From Sulfitobacter noctilucicola (GTDB lineage Bacteria; Pseudomonadota; Alphaproteobacteria; Rhodobacterales; Rhodobacteraceae): a stretch of 64,000 nucleotides of DNA. The stretch covers positions 62,001 to 126,000 of the forward strand of contig NZ_JASD01000005.1 in the NCBI RefSeq assembly GCF_000622385.1, in the 5' to 3' direction. Both the position numbers and the translations under genes were made by a program. Below, piece after piece: positions 33,521-42,719 of the stretch (position 1 is the stretch's first letter; every line of letters starts with the position of its first letter). The notes under the pieces are model-generated. The model was not told the origin of the DNA. It made no database searches and was given only the letters and a program-made list of their open reading frames with translations.

Positions 33521-34070
33521 GGCGCTTCTGACAAGCGGCCTCATGGCGGTGCTTTTTGGCACAGCCGCAAGCGCATCGGGTCTCAAGATCGAGATCGCTG
33601 GTGAAGCGAACGGCACCGTGATGATCGACCTGCTCGAAGACGTAGCCCCACAGCATGTTGAGCGCATCACGACGCTGGCAGAGCAAGGTGCCTACGATGG
33701 CGTGGTGTTCCACCGCGTGATCGACGGATTTATGGCGCAAACCGGGGACGTCGAATTTGGCCGCTCCGGGGGCGACATGCGCCGTGCGGGGATGGGCGGG
33801 TCCGATCTGCCTGACGTGCCGGCCGAATTCTCCGACCTGCCATTCGACAAGGGCGTGGTAGGCATGGCCCGTTCGCAAAACCCAAACTCCGCCAACAGTC
33901 AGTTCTTCATCATGTTTGATGAAGGACACTTCCTGAACGGGCAGTACACAGTTGTTGGCCGCGTGACGGAAGGGCAGGACATCGTCGATGCGATCAAACT
34001 TGGAACAGGTGGCAACGGCGCAGTTGTCGGCGCGCCTGACATGATGAAATCGGTCACTGTCACAGATTAA
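33513..34070 (+). CDS. Periplasmic cyclophilin peptidyl-prolyl isomerase
   Basis: Second cyclophilin, 185 residues, with an N-terminal signal peptide (SKALLTSGLMAVLFGTAASA, cleavage near residue 22), so exported. The catalytic segments FHRVIDGFMAQTGD and NSANSQFFIMFDEGHFLNGQYTVVGRV closely match those of the cytoplasmic neighbour, pointing to tandem duplication followed by a change of compartment. It ends the two-gene operon; a terminator follows at 34095. Confidence 0.94.
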   Translation: MSKALLTSGLMAVLFGTAASASGLKIEIAGEANGTVMIDLLEDVAPQHVERITTLAEQGAYDGVVFHRVIDGFMAQTGDVEFGRSGGDMRRAGMGGSDLPDVPAEFSDLPFDKGVVGMARSQNPNSANSQFFIMFDEGHFLNGQYTVVGRVTEGQDIVDAIKLGTGGNGAVVGAPDMMKSVTVTD

Positions 34071-34094
34071 CACAATCATACAAATCTAGCTTGA

Positions 34095-34120
34095 GGGCGT
34101 GCTGATTGGCGCGCCCTTTT
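34095..34120 (+). terminator. Terminator after cyclophilin pair
   Basis: Stem GGGCGTGC with GCGCGCCC (one G-U) followed by TTTT, 25 bp after the second cyclophilin stop. Confidence 0.75.
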
Positions 34121-34174
34121 GCCATTATACTCTAGCGCATTGAAAGCGTAGTTCGCTTGTGCAAACCATAGCCC

Positions 34175-34512
34175 ATGACAGATCGGCCGTTTCAGATTCT
34201 CGCAGCCGCTTCTGAGCGCAAGGCCCGTATTCTCGCCGAGAGCCTTGGCCTCTTTGACCGCAAGGGACTGTCGGCTACCTCCATGCGTGATAAGGCAGAG
34301 GCGACGGGGATGAGCCGTCTGTCACTCCACACGCGTCTTAAAACAAAGATCGGTTTAGCGCCGGTGTGTTCGAGCGGCTTTACCGTACACATCTCTAAGG
34401 TCTGAGAAACCCACCTCAAACTGCGGCGGGTTTCATCACGACATATCTTGAGGCATTCGGCACCCAGCCAAACGCCACGACCTTTACGACAGACAGCCTG
34501 ATCGTGCTTTGA
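34175..34512 (+). pseudogene. Decayed TetR-family regulator
   Basis: The first about 50 codons read as a TetR DNA-binding domain (ERKARILAESLGLFDRKGLSATSMRDKAEATGMSRLSLHTRLKTK). The frame then shifts: another frame carries DRFSAGVFERLYRTHL, as expected for the following helix, then stops at about 34396. Downstream the same frame still shows protein-like text (AAGFITTYLEAFGTQPNA) up to a stop at 34510-34512. One frameshift and at least one nonsense codon make it a pseudogene. The start ATG at 34175 is intact, so a 76-residue peptide could still be made. Confidence 0.65.
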
Positions 34513-34694
34513 CCCGACATACTGCAGGACCTCAAGCAAAGCTCGGTCATTGCCCTGAGCGGTCAAATCACAATCTTTGCGTTCTGTATCCTGGACAGAT
34601 GGTCGTCACACCGCTGCTACTCTGGCCAATTGCACGAAAGCGAGTAGAGGTGATGGCGCAAAGGCCAGTCTGACCCGCCGCCTTAGGCACAACA

Positions 34695-34729
34695 AAAAAG
34701 GCACCGCCTGATCACAGACAGTGCCTTTT
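34695..34729. terminator. Terminator for bactofilin operon
   Basis: Stem AAAAAGGCAC/GTGCCTTTT with a 16-nt loop; A and T runs on both sides make it usable in both directions. It lies just past the bactofilin stop (34752) and after the TetR remnant. The rest of the 34513-34694 stretch shows no gene. Confidence 0.82.
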
Positions 34730-34751
34730 ATATTCTAGCAGACAGGTAGGC

Positions 34752-35261
34752 TTACTCAGCCGCTGGGTTTCCCTTTGGAACAGGTGAGGATTTCGCACCC
34801 GGGTTCAGCGGATCATCTTGACGCTGAACGGAACCTTCAAAGTGTGCACCGGATTCAATCGCGATTGTCTTGTGGATGATGTCACCCTCGACACGTGCTG
34901 TTGATGTCAGACGAACCTTAAGACCGCGCACGCGGCCAACGATGCGGCCGTTGATTACGACATCATCTGCGATTACTTCGCCTTTGATGGTGGCGCTTTC
35001 ACCGATGGTCAGAAGATGCGCGCGAATGTCGCCTTCCACTGTACCCTCAACCTGGATATCACCGGTTGTTTTCATGTTTCCGGTCACGTGCAAGTCAGCC
35101 GAAAGCAACGAGGCGGGCGGCTTTGCTTTTGGCGCGCTTGCCTTGAACTCGCTCGGCTTGGCCTGTGCAGTTGCAGTTGGTGCTGCGGGGGCAGGGGCCT
35201 TTGTCGTGGTCTCTGCCTCTTTGGATGGTGCGGGATCGTTGATTTTGCTTTTAGAAAACAT
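34752..35261 (-). CDS. Bactofilin
   Basis: Polymer-forming cytoskeletal protein, 169 residues. A flexible Ala/Pro/Lys-rich N-terminus (about 10-50) precedes a bactofilin beta-helix core (about 52-150; GNMKTTGDIQVEGTVEGDIRAHLLTIGESATIKGEV, VVINGRIVGRVRGLKVRLTSTARVEGDI), and a short Pro-rich tail follows. Bactofilins assemble without nucleotide and scaffold cell-wall enzymes. The start overlaps the end of the upstream M23 peptidase gene by 11 bp, matching the widespread bactofilin-M23 pairing in cell-shape control. Confidence 0.93.
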   Translation of the reverse strand: MFSKSKINDPAPSKEAETTTKAPAPAAPTATAQAKPSEFKASAPKAKPPASLLSADLHVTGNMKTTGDIQVEGTVEGDIRAHLLTIGESATIKGEVIADDVVINGRIVGRVRGLKVRLTSTARVEGDIIHKTIAIESGAHFEGSVQRQDDPLNPGAKSSPVPKGNPAAE

Positions 35262-36579
35262 CGTTTGCTGCCTTGATATAGATCATCGGGTTCACGGCCT
35301 TGCCACCTACACGCACTTCATAGTGCAGGTGAACGCCGGTGACGCGTCCAGACGCTCCCATATCACCAATTCTCTGTCCGCGCGAGACCCTTTGTCCTAC
35401 TTTTACACGCAGACGTGACATGTGCGCATAGCGTGTCTCAATGCCAAATTCATGCTGGATTTTGACGAGCCTACCATATCCTGATTGCCAGCCCGAATGG
35501 GTCACAACACCGTCCGCAGTAGCGTAAAGCGGTGTGCCAAGGCCCGCGGCGAAATCAACGCCGGAGTGCATGCGACGACCGCCCGTTTTCGGGTCGCGGC
35601 GGAAGCCGAATTTGGAGGTGAAGCGGAAGGCATCCTTAACCGGATTGGCGAAAGGCGCTTTCTGCGCGGCGATGCGATAGAGGTTCAAGCGGTCCATCTG
35701 GTTCAGTAGACGGTTTGCACGCAGTGTGTCGGGGCCGGGCTCTTCACCACGGGTAGAGAAGCTGAGCGGGGCCAATGGGCCACCCTGACCGGAATAGCCA
35801 CGGCGGACAGTCTCCAGAATACGGTCCGTCGGCATACCAGCATTGCGGAACATCTTGTCGAGCGGGGCGACGGAAACGGTCATTGCTTCTTCAAGCTGGC
35901 GGAAGATCGCATCATTGCGGTCTTGCATCAGCGCGATTTCCTGGCTCATCCGGTCGGCTTTCAAAAGCGACTCTTCAGCGTCTGCGATAACCTGATCGCG
36001 TTCTTGCGCGGTACGGGCCAATGCGTCTGCAAGGAACTCCATAGGTGCGGTGCTACCTGCCGCCTGGACCGCGCCGGTCCCGCCTTCCTGAAGGCTTCCT
36101 TCCAGCTCGGCGAGCTGGGTGCGCGCGGCTTTGCGCTGCTGCATGGTGTCGCGCAGCGTGCTCTGGATCACGTCGATACCGGTCTCAAGCTCGCGGCGGT
36201 AAATTTCGGACTGGAGAAGCTCCGATTGCATCACAGAAATCTGTTTGAGCGCCACGTTAAAACGCTCTTGCGCGGCCAGCGCTTCGCTGGCGCGGCTGTC
36301 GCGTTGCGCGGAAAGGTCGTTCAGACGTGCCTGATAGGTGCGCTGGTCCCGTTTCGCCTGTTCGCGAAAGTTGCCGGAACCGATGCTATCCATCAGGATG
36401 ATCGCCGTGGCGACAATTGACCAGGCAACAAGGCAGGCACTTCCTGCAAAAGCGACGATCTGTGTACCAGGGCGCAGGCGGATAAAGCGGGTATCGTTGT
36501 CGGATTTCAAAAAGACGCGCCGTTCGGGAAAATAGTGTTCCAGAATGGAATGGATTTTGATTGCCAACCGTGTACGCAC
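35251..36579 (-). CDS. M23 (LytM) peptidase with coiled coil
   Basis: Membrane-bound murein endopeptidase or amidase activator, 442 residues with a GTG start (AAGAGGG 8 bp upstream). Domains: TM helix near 40-63 (IVAFAGSACLVAWSIVATAIIL), a long periplasmic coiled coil (about 75-240, rich in Ala/Glu/Gln/Arg), then a LytM domain (about 325-440) with the zinc ligands HSGVDFAAG and HLHYEVR, so catalytically intact. It is encoded directly upstream of a bactofilin and overlaps it; the two probably act as a morphogenetic module as in Caulobacter and Helicobacter. Confidence 0.93.
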   Translation of the reverse strand: MRTRLAIKIHSILEHYFPERRVFLKSDNDTRFIRLRPGTQIVAFAGSACLVAWSIVATAIILMDSIGSGNFREQAKRDQRTYQARLNDLSAQRDSRASEALAAQERFNVALKQISVMQSELLQSEIYRRELETGIDVIQSTLRDTMQQRKAARTQLAELEGSLQEGGTGAVQAAGSTAPMEFLADALARTAQERDQVIADAEESLLKADRMSQEIALMQDRNDAIFRQLEEAMTVSVAPLDKMFRNAGMPTDRILETVRRGYSGQGGPLAPLSFSTRGEEPGPDTLRANRLLNQMDRLNLYRIAAQKAPFANPVKDAFRFTSKFGFRRDPKTGGRRMHSGVDFAAGLGTPLYATADGVVTHSGWQSGYGRLVKIQHEFGIETRYAHMSRLRVKVGQRVSRGQRIGDMGASGRVTGVHLHYEVRVGGKAVNPMIYIKAANDVF

Positions 36580-36759
36580 TTGATTTTCCCTCTTATACCC
36601 TGCACGAGCCCGTCTGCGGAGCCCTTATGCCCTACGCTCCTTAGCCAGTGACACCCTTCCTAGCAAGTCTGATGGAATGTATCGCGGCGTCAAAACGCCT
36701 GAATGGTGTAAATTGGCAAAAAACCGCCGATACCAGATACTTGTAATCCGACCTGCATC

Positions 36760-36783
36760 CGGCACGCAGGAATTTGCGTGCCG
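36760..36783. repeat. Inverted repeat between M23 and DUF455 genes
   Basis: Perfect 9-bp arms CGGCACGCA and TGCGTGCCG around a 6-nt spacer, in the 249-bp gap. No T-run follows, so it may be an operator or 3'-end stabiliser. Nothing else in 36580-36828 was recognised. Confidence 0.4.
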
Positions 36784-36828
36784 AATTCTAAGCGAAGGTT
36801 GGCAGCGTTTGCGGCGAGCGGGCGGGCG

Positions 36829-37632
36829 TCAGGCGGTGAGCGGCCAATAAAAATCCGGTGGAATACCGGCTTCTGCGCGCTTTTCCTCGTTGAATGGCGG
36901 TTTGAGGTCTGCGTGGAAGTAACGCCCCACCAGCATATGAAACTGGTCCTTTGGGTCAAGCTCATGGCGCCCGCATAGAAAATGAAACCATTTGCTGCCG
37001 TACGCCACATGGGCGACCTCTTCGGCATAGATCGTCTCTAGCGCTGCAACCGCGCTGGCCGCTTTGGCTTGCTTGAAAAGCTTGATCATCCCCGGTGTCA
37101 CATCCAGCCCGCGTGCTTCCAACACCATCGGCACCACGGCCAGTCGTCCCATAAAGTCGGTCGCGGTATCTTCGGCCGCACGCCACATGCCCGCATGGGC
37201 AGGCAGAGCGCCGTAAAAGCTGCCCAACTCTTCAAGGCAATCGGCCATCAGGTTGAAATGTTTGGATTCCTCATCAGCAGCTTTGACCCAATCGTCGTAG
37301 AACCCGATAGGCATCTTCGTGTCTGTGAACCGGGCGATAATGTCCCAATGCAGGTCCACGGCGTTCAGCTCAATATGGGCAACGGCATGTAATAGCGCGA
37401 TCCGGCCCTCGGGCGTGCCCGGTTTGCGTTGGGGCACATCGCGCGGGCTCAGCAGTTCGGGGGCTGCGGGTCGGGCTGGGTGCATTGGCGGATTTGCAGT
37501 GCCGATCTCAGGGCGCTCGCCTGCCTCGCGGGCGACGCGCCACTCCGCGGCAAACGCGCGGGACAACGCCGTTTTTTCGCGTCCGCCTGCGCAGCGCAGC
37601 ACGGCCTCTGCCATCTCGGCGAGCGGCTTCAC
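36829..37632 (-). CDS. DUF455 ferritin-like protein
   Basis: A 267-residue protein of the DUF455 family with a ferritin-like four-helix bundle. Putative di-iron ligands are visible: HIELNAVDLHWDII (about 87-100), DEESKHFNLM (about 118-127) and the YAEEVAHVAYG motif (about 204-214). Biochemical role is unsettled, possibly a di-iron oxygenase or iron handling. The Pro-rich N-terminal part ends at RKPGTPEGRIALLHA, a family hallmark. It overlaps the end of bcp by 4 bp (ATGA), so the pair is coupled and may serve oxidative-stress defence. Confidence 0.88.
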   Translation of the reverse strand: MKPLAEMAEAVLRCAGGREKTALSRAFAAEWRVAREAGERPEIGTANPPMHPARPAAPELLSPRDVPQRKPGTPEGRIALLHAVAHIELNAVDLHWDIIARFTDTKMPIGFYDDWVKAADEESKHFNLMADCLEELGSFYGALPAHAGMWRAAEDTATDFMGRLAVVPMVLEARGLDVTPGMIKLFKQAKAASAVAALETIYAEEVAHVAYGSKWFHFLCGRHELDPKDQFHMLVGRYFHADLKPPFNEEKRAEAGIPPDFYWPLTA

Positions 37633-38090
37633 AGACCCCGCACCGCTTCGAGCACGTCTTCCACATGCCCCGGCACTTTGACCTTGCGCCAGATCTTCGA
37701 AATCTTGCCCTCTGCGTCGATCAGATAGGTCGCACGTTCGATCCCCATGGACTTCTTGCCGTACATATTCTTTTCCACCCAGACGCCGTAGTCTTCGGTC
37801 ACTTTGCCTTCTTCATCAGAAAGAAGCGGAACGGTCAGGTCATGCTTAGCTGTGAATTTGTCATGTTTGGCCATTGTATCGCGTGAGATACCAAAGACCT
37901 TTGCGCCTGCGTTTTCGAAATCCGCAAGGGATGCCGAGAAACCGATACTTTCCTTTGTGCAGCCGGGCGTGTCGTCGCGCGGATAAAAGAACAGCACAAC
38001 AGGGGTGCCTTTCAACGCGCTAAGCGTAATCTCGCCGCCGCCTGTAACAGGCAGGGTAAAGTCGGGGGCGGTGTCGTAAAGCTCTGGCAT
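37629..38090 (-). CDS. bcp: Thioredoxin-dependent thiol peroxidase (BCP)
   Basis: Peroxiredoxin that reduces hydrogen and organic peroxides, 153 residues. The peroxidatic Cys44 is in YPRDDTPGCTKE, the BCP signature; a conserved Cys five residues later is absent (ESIGF instead), so it is probably the 1-Cys or alternative-resolving type. C-terminal KVKVPGHVEDVLEAV is family-like. It is cotranscribed with the DUF455 gene. Confidence 0.94.
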   Translation of the reverse strand: MPELYDTAPDFTLPVTGGGEITLSALKGTPVVLFFYPRDDTPGCTKESIGFSASLADFENAGAKVFGISRDTMAKHDKFTAKHDLTVPLLSDEEGKVTEDYGVWVEKNMYGKKSMGIERATYLIDAEGKISKIWRKVKVPGHVEDVLEAVRGL

Positions 38091-38185
38091 GGTCTCGTTG
38101 TCTTTCGCTTGGAAGGGCTGCGTTGGCCTGACATACTAGGGCGATAACTGCGCGTGCCAAGCCCGGGATTCCAAAGCGGACGATA

Positions 38186-41100
38186 ATGAGCGACACCAGC
38201 CGATCTTCCTCCAGAACGCCAAAGGCCCGTCATGTCGGCAAAGGCGTGATGTGGTTGCTCAATCTTGCTTTGGGTCTGACCACAGTTGGTGTCCTTTCGA
38301 TCGCCGGTGCGGTTGTCTATCTTAAGAACAACCCTGTAACCGCTCCCGTTTGGGTGCAAAGCCGGATTGAAGCCCGTCTCGAACAAGTGCTGCCGGAGGC
38401 GCGCATCACCTTTGGCGAGATGGCTTTCGTTATGGAAGACAACTGGACACCGCGTGTGAGGCTGCGTGATGTCGTGGTGCAATCACTCGACGGTCAGGAG
38501 CTTCTTCATTTTAACGAATTCCGCGCCACACTGGCGAGCGGACCCTTGCTCCAACGACAGTTTCAGCCGCGTGACCTGTCGCTGTCGGGCATGGTTGCAA
38601 CACTCCGGCGGAGTGCTGATGGCAGTTTCTTTCTACAATCGGGCCTGAGCGGTTTGTCCGGCAATCGGCAGGCCGCGACATTGCCACAGCTTGTAGGGCA
38701 GGTGGATACTCTGCTGCTGAGCCCTGCGATGAGCGCGTTGCGTGAGGTCGATCTGAGGGCGCTAACCCTGCGCTATGAAGACGTGCGGGCAGACCGCGTC
38801 TGGACGATGGATGGCGGGCGGCTGCGCCTGATCCGCGATGGTGAAAACCTGACAATCTCGGCTGACCTTGCCGTGCTGGACGGTGGGGCAGGCGTTGCAA
38901 CCTTGGCCGCGAATTACACCAGTCGGATAGGGGAAACAGAGGCCGAATTCGGAGTGAACTTCGATGGCGTGGCCGCAGGCGATATTGCTGCACAGGGTCC
39001 GGCCTTTGCGTGGCTCGGGGTTCTACAGGCACCGATATCAGGTTCAGTGAGGTCAGGTTTCACGCCGCAGGGACGTTTCGCACCGCTTGCGGCATCGCTT
39101 AATATAAGTGAGGGCGTGGTGCAGCCTAATGCAGCCACGGAACCGATCCCGTTTGAAGAGGCGCGCAGCTACTTCAACTACGATCCGGAAGCGCGATTTT
39201 TGCAGTTCGACGCACTGTCCGTGCGCAGTAAATGGATATCCGGCGAAGCAGCCGGATCAGCGGCCTTGGGGCTGGACGCGCAAGGCAGCACGCTTACGGA
39301 TCTCGTGGGACAGATCAATTTGTCCGGCCTCAGGGCAAATCCAGCAGACCTTTATGAGGCACCGGTGGAACTGGCGGGTGTCGATCTCGATTTTCGCCTC
39401 ACGCTTGATCCATTCAAGCTCACCCTTGGCCGAGCACAACTCAGCGATCAAGGCAAAACCGCCATACTGAACGGGGTGGTCGAGGCTGATCCCAAAGGCT
39501 GGCGTCTGGCGCTTGATGCACGCATGGATGCGATCGAGCGCGACAGGCTACTGACCCTTTGGCCCGAACGTGCCGCGCCGGGAACGCGGGACTGGGTCGC
39601 GACCAACCTCAAGGCTGGACAGGTCAGCAACATCGACCTTGCACTGCGCCGCGCGCCGGACATGACGCCGCAAACCTATCTCGCTTTCGATTTCGAAGAG
39701 GGTGATGTGCGCTATGTGAAAACACTGCCCAACATCACAGACGCGCAAGGACATTTCAGTCTGGCAGAGAACCGGTTGGTCGTTTCGGTCGACAAGGGCG
39801 ACGTTATTCCGCCGCAGGGCGGTGCCATCGAGATGAGCGGATCCTCCTTTATTATCCCCGATGTACGCGCCAAGGACGGCACACCGGCGGTGGTGCGTTT
39901 GAAAACCAGATCAAGCGTCACCGCCGCGCTGTCGCTTCTCAATATGCCGCCGTTGTCTGTCATGGACAAAGCCAACCTGCCAGAAGCCTTGGCCGGCGGG
40001 GAGGCCGAGCTGGAAGGCACGCTGGCGATGACTTTGCGCAAGGGGCAGCGCATCAAGGTCGATTACCACGTCAATGGTGGACTGCGCAGGTTGAATTCGG
40101 ATGTACTGGTTAAGGGGCGAAAGATCGAAGCTGACAGGCTTGAGCTTCGCGCCGATAACAAAGCGTTCAGGCTGGAGGGGCCTGCATCGCTCGACGGGTT
40201 GCCTGTAAATGTAAGCTATACGCAACCGGTCGGAAAAGGTGCCGGTCCCGCCAAACTGCTTGCCGATCTTGAGCTGTCGGAGCGCACGCTGGACCGCTTT
40301 GGTGTTGCTTTGCCACCGGGCACGGTATCGGGGTCCGGCAAGGCAGAAGTCGAAATTACCATCGCCAAGGGCAAGCCGCCGCAACTGAAATTGCAATCGG
40401 ACCTTAGGGGCATCCGCGTATCTGTGCCGCAAGTCTCGTGGAGCAAACCGGCATCACGTGCAGGTGCGCTGGCCCTCTCTATCGAACTGGGGTCGGTCCC
40501 GAAGGTTGAAAGCCTGTCCTTTTCCGCACCGGGGTTGGCGGCAAACGGCTCTGTTACCTTGGGTGCAAACGCAGCGCTTGAGCGGGTCCGGTTTGACAGC
40601 GTAAAAGTTGGAGACTGGCTTGATGTGCCTCTTGATCTGATCGGGCGCGGCAAGGGGCGGCCCGTGCAGGTTGTGCTGCGGGGCGGTACACTGGACCTGC
40701 GCCGTGCCGAGTTCGGTGACAGCAAGCCGAACCCGGCGGCACCCCCGATGGAGGTGGCGCTGAACCGGCTGCAGATTACCGACACGATTGCTCTGACTGG
40801 CATTAAGGGGCGGTTCAACACCGCCAAGGGATTGGATGGCAATTTTCAGGCACAGTTGAACGGCGCGGTTCCCGTTCAGGGGCGTCTGTTACCGCAGTCA
40901 GGCCGCAGCGCCGTTCGACTTCAGTCTGACGATGCCGGTGCCGTGTTGCGTGCAGCCGGATTGCTCAAACAGGTGGTTGGCGGTTCGCTGTCTCTCGTGC
41001 TGTTGCCCGTGGGATCGGGCGGTGCTTTTGACGGTAAGCTCGACGTGGGCGGGGTTGCGATCAAGGATGCGCCGGGGATCGCGGCCTTGCTTAATGCTGT

Positions 41101-41560
41101 GTCAGTCGTCGGGCTGGTGAACGAGCTCAACGGGGACGGTATCTATTTCGACGAGGTTGAGGCACGCTTCCGGCTGACGCCAAACCGCCTGACGCTGACC
41201 GAAGCGAGCGCGGTGGGCGCATCAATGGGGCTGTCGATGGACGGCACCTATGTGCTCAACACCGGACAGATTGCGATGCAGGGGGTCATCAGCCCCGTTT
41301 ATCTCCTTAACGGTATCGGTTCGCTGTTTACCCGCAAAGGCGAAGGACTGATCGGGTTCAACTATGCGCTCAGCGGTTTGGCGAAAGAACCCAAGGTGTC
41401 AGTCAATCCTTTGTCGGCCCTGACGCCTGCCATGTTCCGCGAAATTTTCCGCGCACCTCCCCCCGATCTGCCCGAGGTCGATGGCATCACGGAAAGCACG
41501 TTGCCGTCTGAACCGCAGAACACAGAAAGACCCGTTGCCCGCACGTTCGAAGGGCGGTAA
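38186..41560 (+). CDS. AsmA-like DUF3971 protein (YhdP type)
   Basis: Large envelope protein, 1124 residues: an N-terminal TM helix (about 25-48, [24 protein letters not shown]), then beta-rich repeats through the periplasm with a DUF3971 region and an AsmA-like C-terminal domain (about 880-1060; GVISPVYLLNGIGSLFTRKGEGLIGFNYALSG). YhdP/AsmA proteins are long bridges thought to carry phospholipids to the outer membrane. The C-terminal 40 residues are Pro/Glu-rich. It starts 95 bp from divergent bcp and lies 9 bp before queA. Confidence 0.88.
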   Translation: MSDTSRSSSRTPKARHVGKGVMWLLNLALGLTTVGVLSIAGAVVYLKNNPVTAPVWVQSRIEARLEQVLPEARITFGEMAFVMEDNWTPRVRLRDVVVQSLDGQELLHFNEFRATLASGPLLQRQFQPRDLSLSGMVATLRRSADGSFFLQSGLSGLSGNRQAATLPQLVGQVDTLLLSPAMSALREVDLRALTLRYEDVRADRVWTMDGGRLRLIRDGENLTISADLAVLDGGAGVATLAANYTSRIGETEAEFGVNFDGVAAGDIAAQGPAFAWLGVLQAPISGSVRSGFTPQGRFAPLAASLNISEGVVQPNAATEPIPFEEARSYFNYDPEARFLQFDALSVRSKWISGEAAGSAALGLDAQGSTLTDLVGQINLSGLRANPADLYEAPVELAGVDLDFRLTLDPFKLTLGRAQLSDQGKTAILNGVVEADPKGWRLALDARMDAIERDRLLTLWPERAAPGTRDWVATNLKAGQVSNIDLALRRAPDMTPQTYLAFDFEEGDVRYVKTLPNITDAQGHFSLAENRLVVSVDKGDVIPPQGGAIEMSGSSFIIPDVRAKDGTPAVVRLKTRSSVTAALSLLNMPPLSVMDKANLPEALAGGEAELEGTLAMTLRKGQRIKVDYHVNGGLRRLNSDVLVKGRKIEADRLELRADNKAFRLEGPASLDGLPVNVSYTQPVGKGAGPAKLLADLELSERTLDRFGVALPPGTVSGSGKAEVEITIAKGKPPQLKLQSDLRGIRVSVPQVSWSKPASRAGALALSIELGSVPKVESLSFSAPGLAANGSVTLGANAALERVRFDSVKVGDWLDVPLDLIGRGKGRPVQVVLRGGTLDLRRAEFGDSKPNPAAPPMEVALNRLQITDTIALTGIKGRFNTAKGLDGNFQAQLNGAVPVQGRLLPQSGRSAVRLQSDDAGAVLRAAGLLKQVVGGSLSLVLLPVGSGGAFDGKLDVGGVAIKDAPGIAALLNAVSVVGLVNELNGDGIYFDEVEARFRLTPNRLTLTEASAVGASMGLSMDGTYVLNTGQIAMQGVISPVYLLNGIGSLFTRKGEGLIGFNYALSGLAKEPKVSVNPLSALTPAMFREIFRAPPPDLPEVDGITESTLPSEPQNTERPVARTFEGR

Positions 41561-41569
41561 GGCGCGCGC

Positions 41570-42637
41570 ATGAGACTTTCTGATTTCGATTTCGAGCTGC
41601 CCGAGCGGCTGATTGCAACCCGTCCTGCGGTGCCGCGTTCATCTGCGCGGCTGTTGGTGGCGCACGGCGACAGCATTCAGGACGGCCATGTCACCGATCT
41701 TGTAAAGTGGTTGCGCCCCGGCGACCGGCTCGTGCTTAATGACACACGCGTTATTCCCGCGCGATTGTTCGGCATCCGGCAGCGCGACAGTGCGCAGGGT
41801 CTGGTGGAAGCCAAAATTGAGGTCACACTGCTGGAACCGCAAGGCGACGGCACATGGGCCGCGCTCATCAAACCCTTGCGTAAACTGAAGGTCGGCGAAG
41901 TGGTTCGCTTTAGCGACGATCTGAGCGCCACGCTGAAAAAAGTCGCGGACGGGCAGGGGCATCTGCATTTTAACTGTGAAGGCGATGATTTCGATGCGGC
42001 GCTAAACGCGGCGGGGGCGATGCCGCTGCCGCCCTACATCGCGGCAAAGCGTCCGGCGGATGCGCAAGATAAAACAGATTACCAGACGGTCTGGGCAAAG
42101 ACGTCCGGTGCGGTCGCAGCTCCGACGGCCTCATTGCATTTTGACAAGCCGTTACTCAAAGATCTGGCGGCGATGGGGGTCACCTTTTCCTACGTCACCC
42201 TGCATGTCGGGGCAGGCACGTTCCTGCCCGTCAAGGTCGATGATATCTCCGAACACAAGATGCATTCGGAATGGGGGCAGGTGACTGCTGCTGCTGCCGC
42301 CGAGATCGCACAGACAAAAGCGGACGGCGGCCGCGTCATCCCTGTTGGCACGACAGCCTTGCGTCTGATCGAGACCGCGGCGCGCGCCAAGGGTGAGATC
42401 ATTGCTTGGGAAGGCGATACAGATATTTTCATCACGCCAGGGTTCACATTTCATGTGGCTGATGCGTTGATGACCAATTTCCACCTGCCCAAATCAACGC
42501 TGATGATGCTGGTCTCGGCGGTGATGGGAACAGACCGGATCAAGGCGATCTATGATCACGCTATTGCCAGCGAATACCGCTTCTTTTCGTATGGGGATGC
42601 CTCATTATTAATCCCGATGTCGCAAAACTCTGATTAA
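41570..42637 (+). CDS. queA: tRNA preQ1(34) S-adenosylmethionine ribosyltransferase-isomerase
   Basis: Transfers the ribosyl group of SAM to 7-aminomethyl-7-deazaguanine in tRNA to give epoxyqueuosine. The 355 residues begin [19 protein letters not shown] and include [13 protein letters not shown], the PLPPYI motif (about 145), [21 protein letters not shown] and [10 protein letters not shown], all characteristic. Length is normal. It follows the DUF3971 gene by 9 bp and is probably cotranscribed. No tgt gene lies in the window. Confidence 0.96.
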   Translation: MRLSDFDFELPERLIATRPAVPRSSARLLVAHGDSIQDGHVTDLVKWLRPGDRLVLNDTRVIPARLFGIRQRDSAQGLVEAKIEVTLLEPQGDGTWAALIKPLRKLKVGEVVRFSDDLSATLKKVADGQGHLHFNCEGDDFDAALNAAGAMPLPPYIAAKRPADAQDKTDYQTVWAKTSGAVAAPTASLHFDKPLLKDLAAMGVTFSYVTLHVGAGTFLPVKVDDISEHKMHSEWGQVTAAAAAEIAQTKADGGRVIPVGTTALRLIETAARAKGEIIAWEGDTDIFITPGFTFHVADALMTNFHLPKSTLMMLVSAVMGTDRIKAIYDHAIASEYRFFSYGDASLLIPMSQNSD

Positions 42638-42719
42638 ACGGGCCACGATGTCGCGGACAGAGGTGACCCGCCCGCCCGAGACGTTCAGGGCAGAAGTACA
42701 AATCCAAAGGACTCGATGA

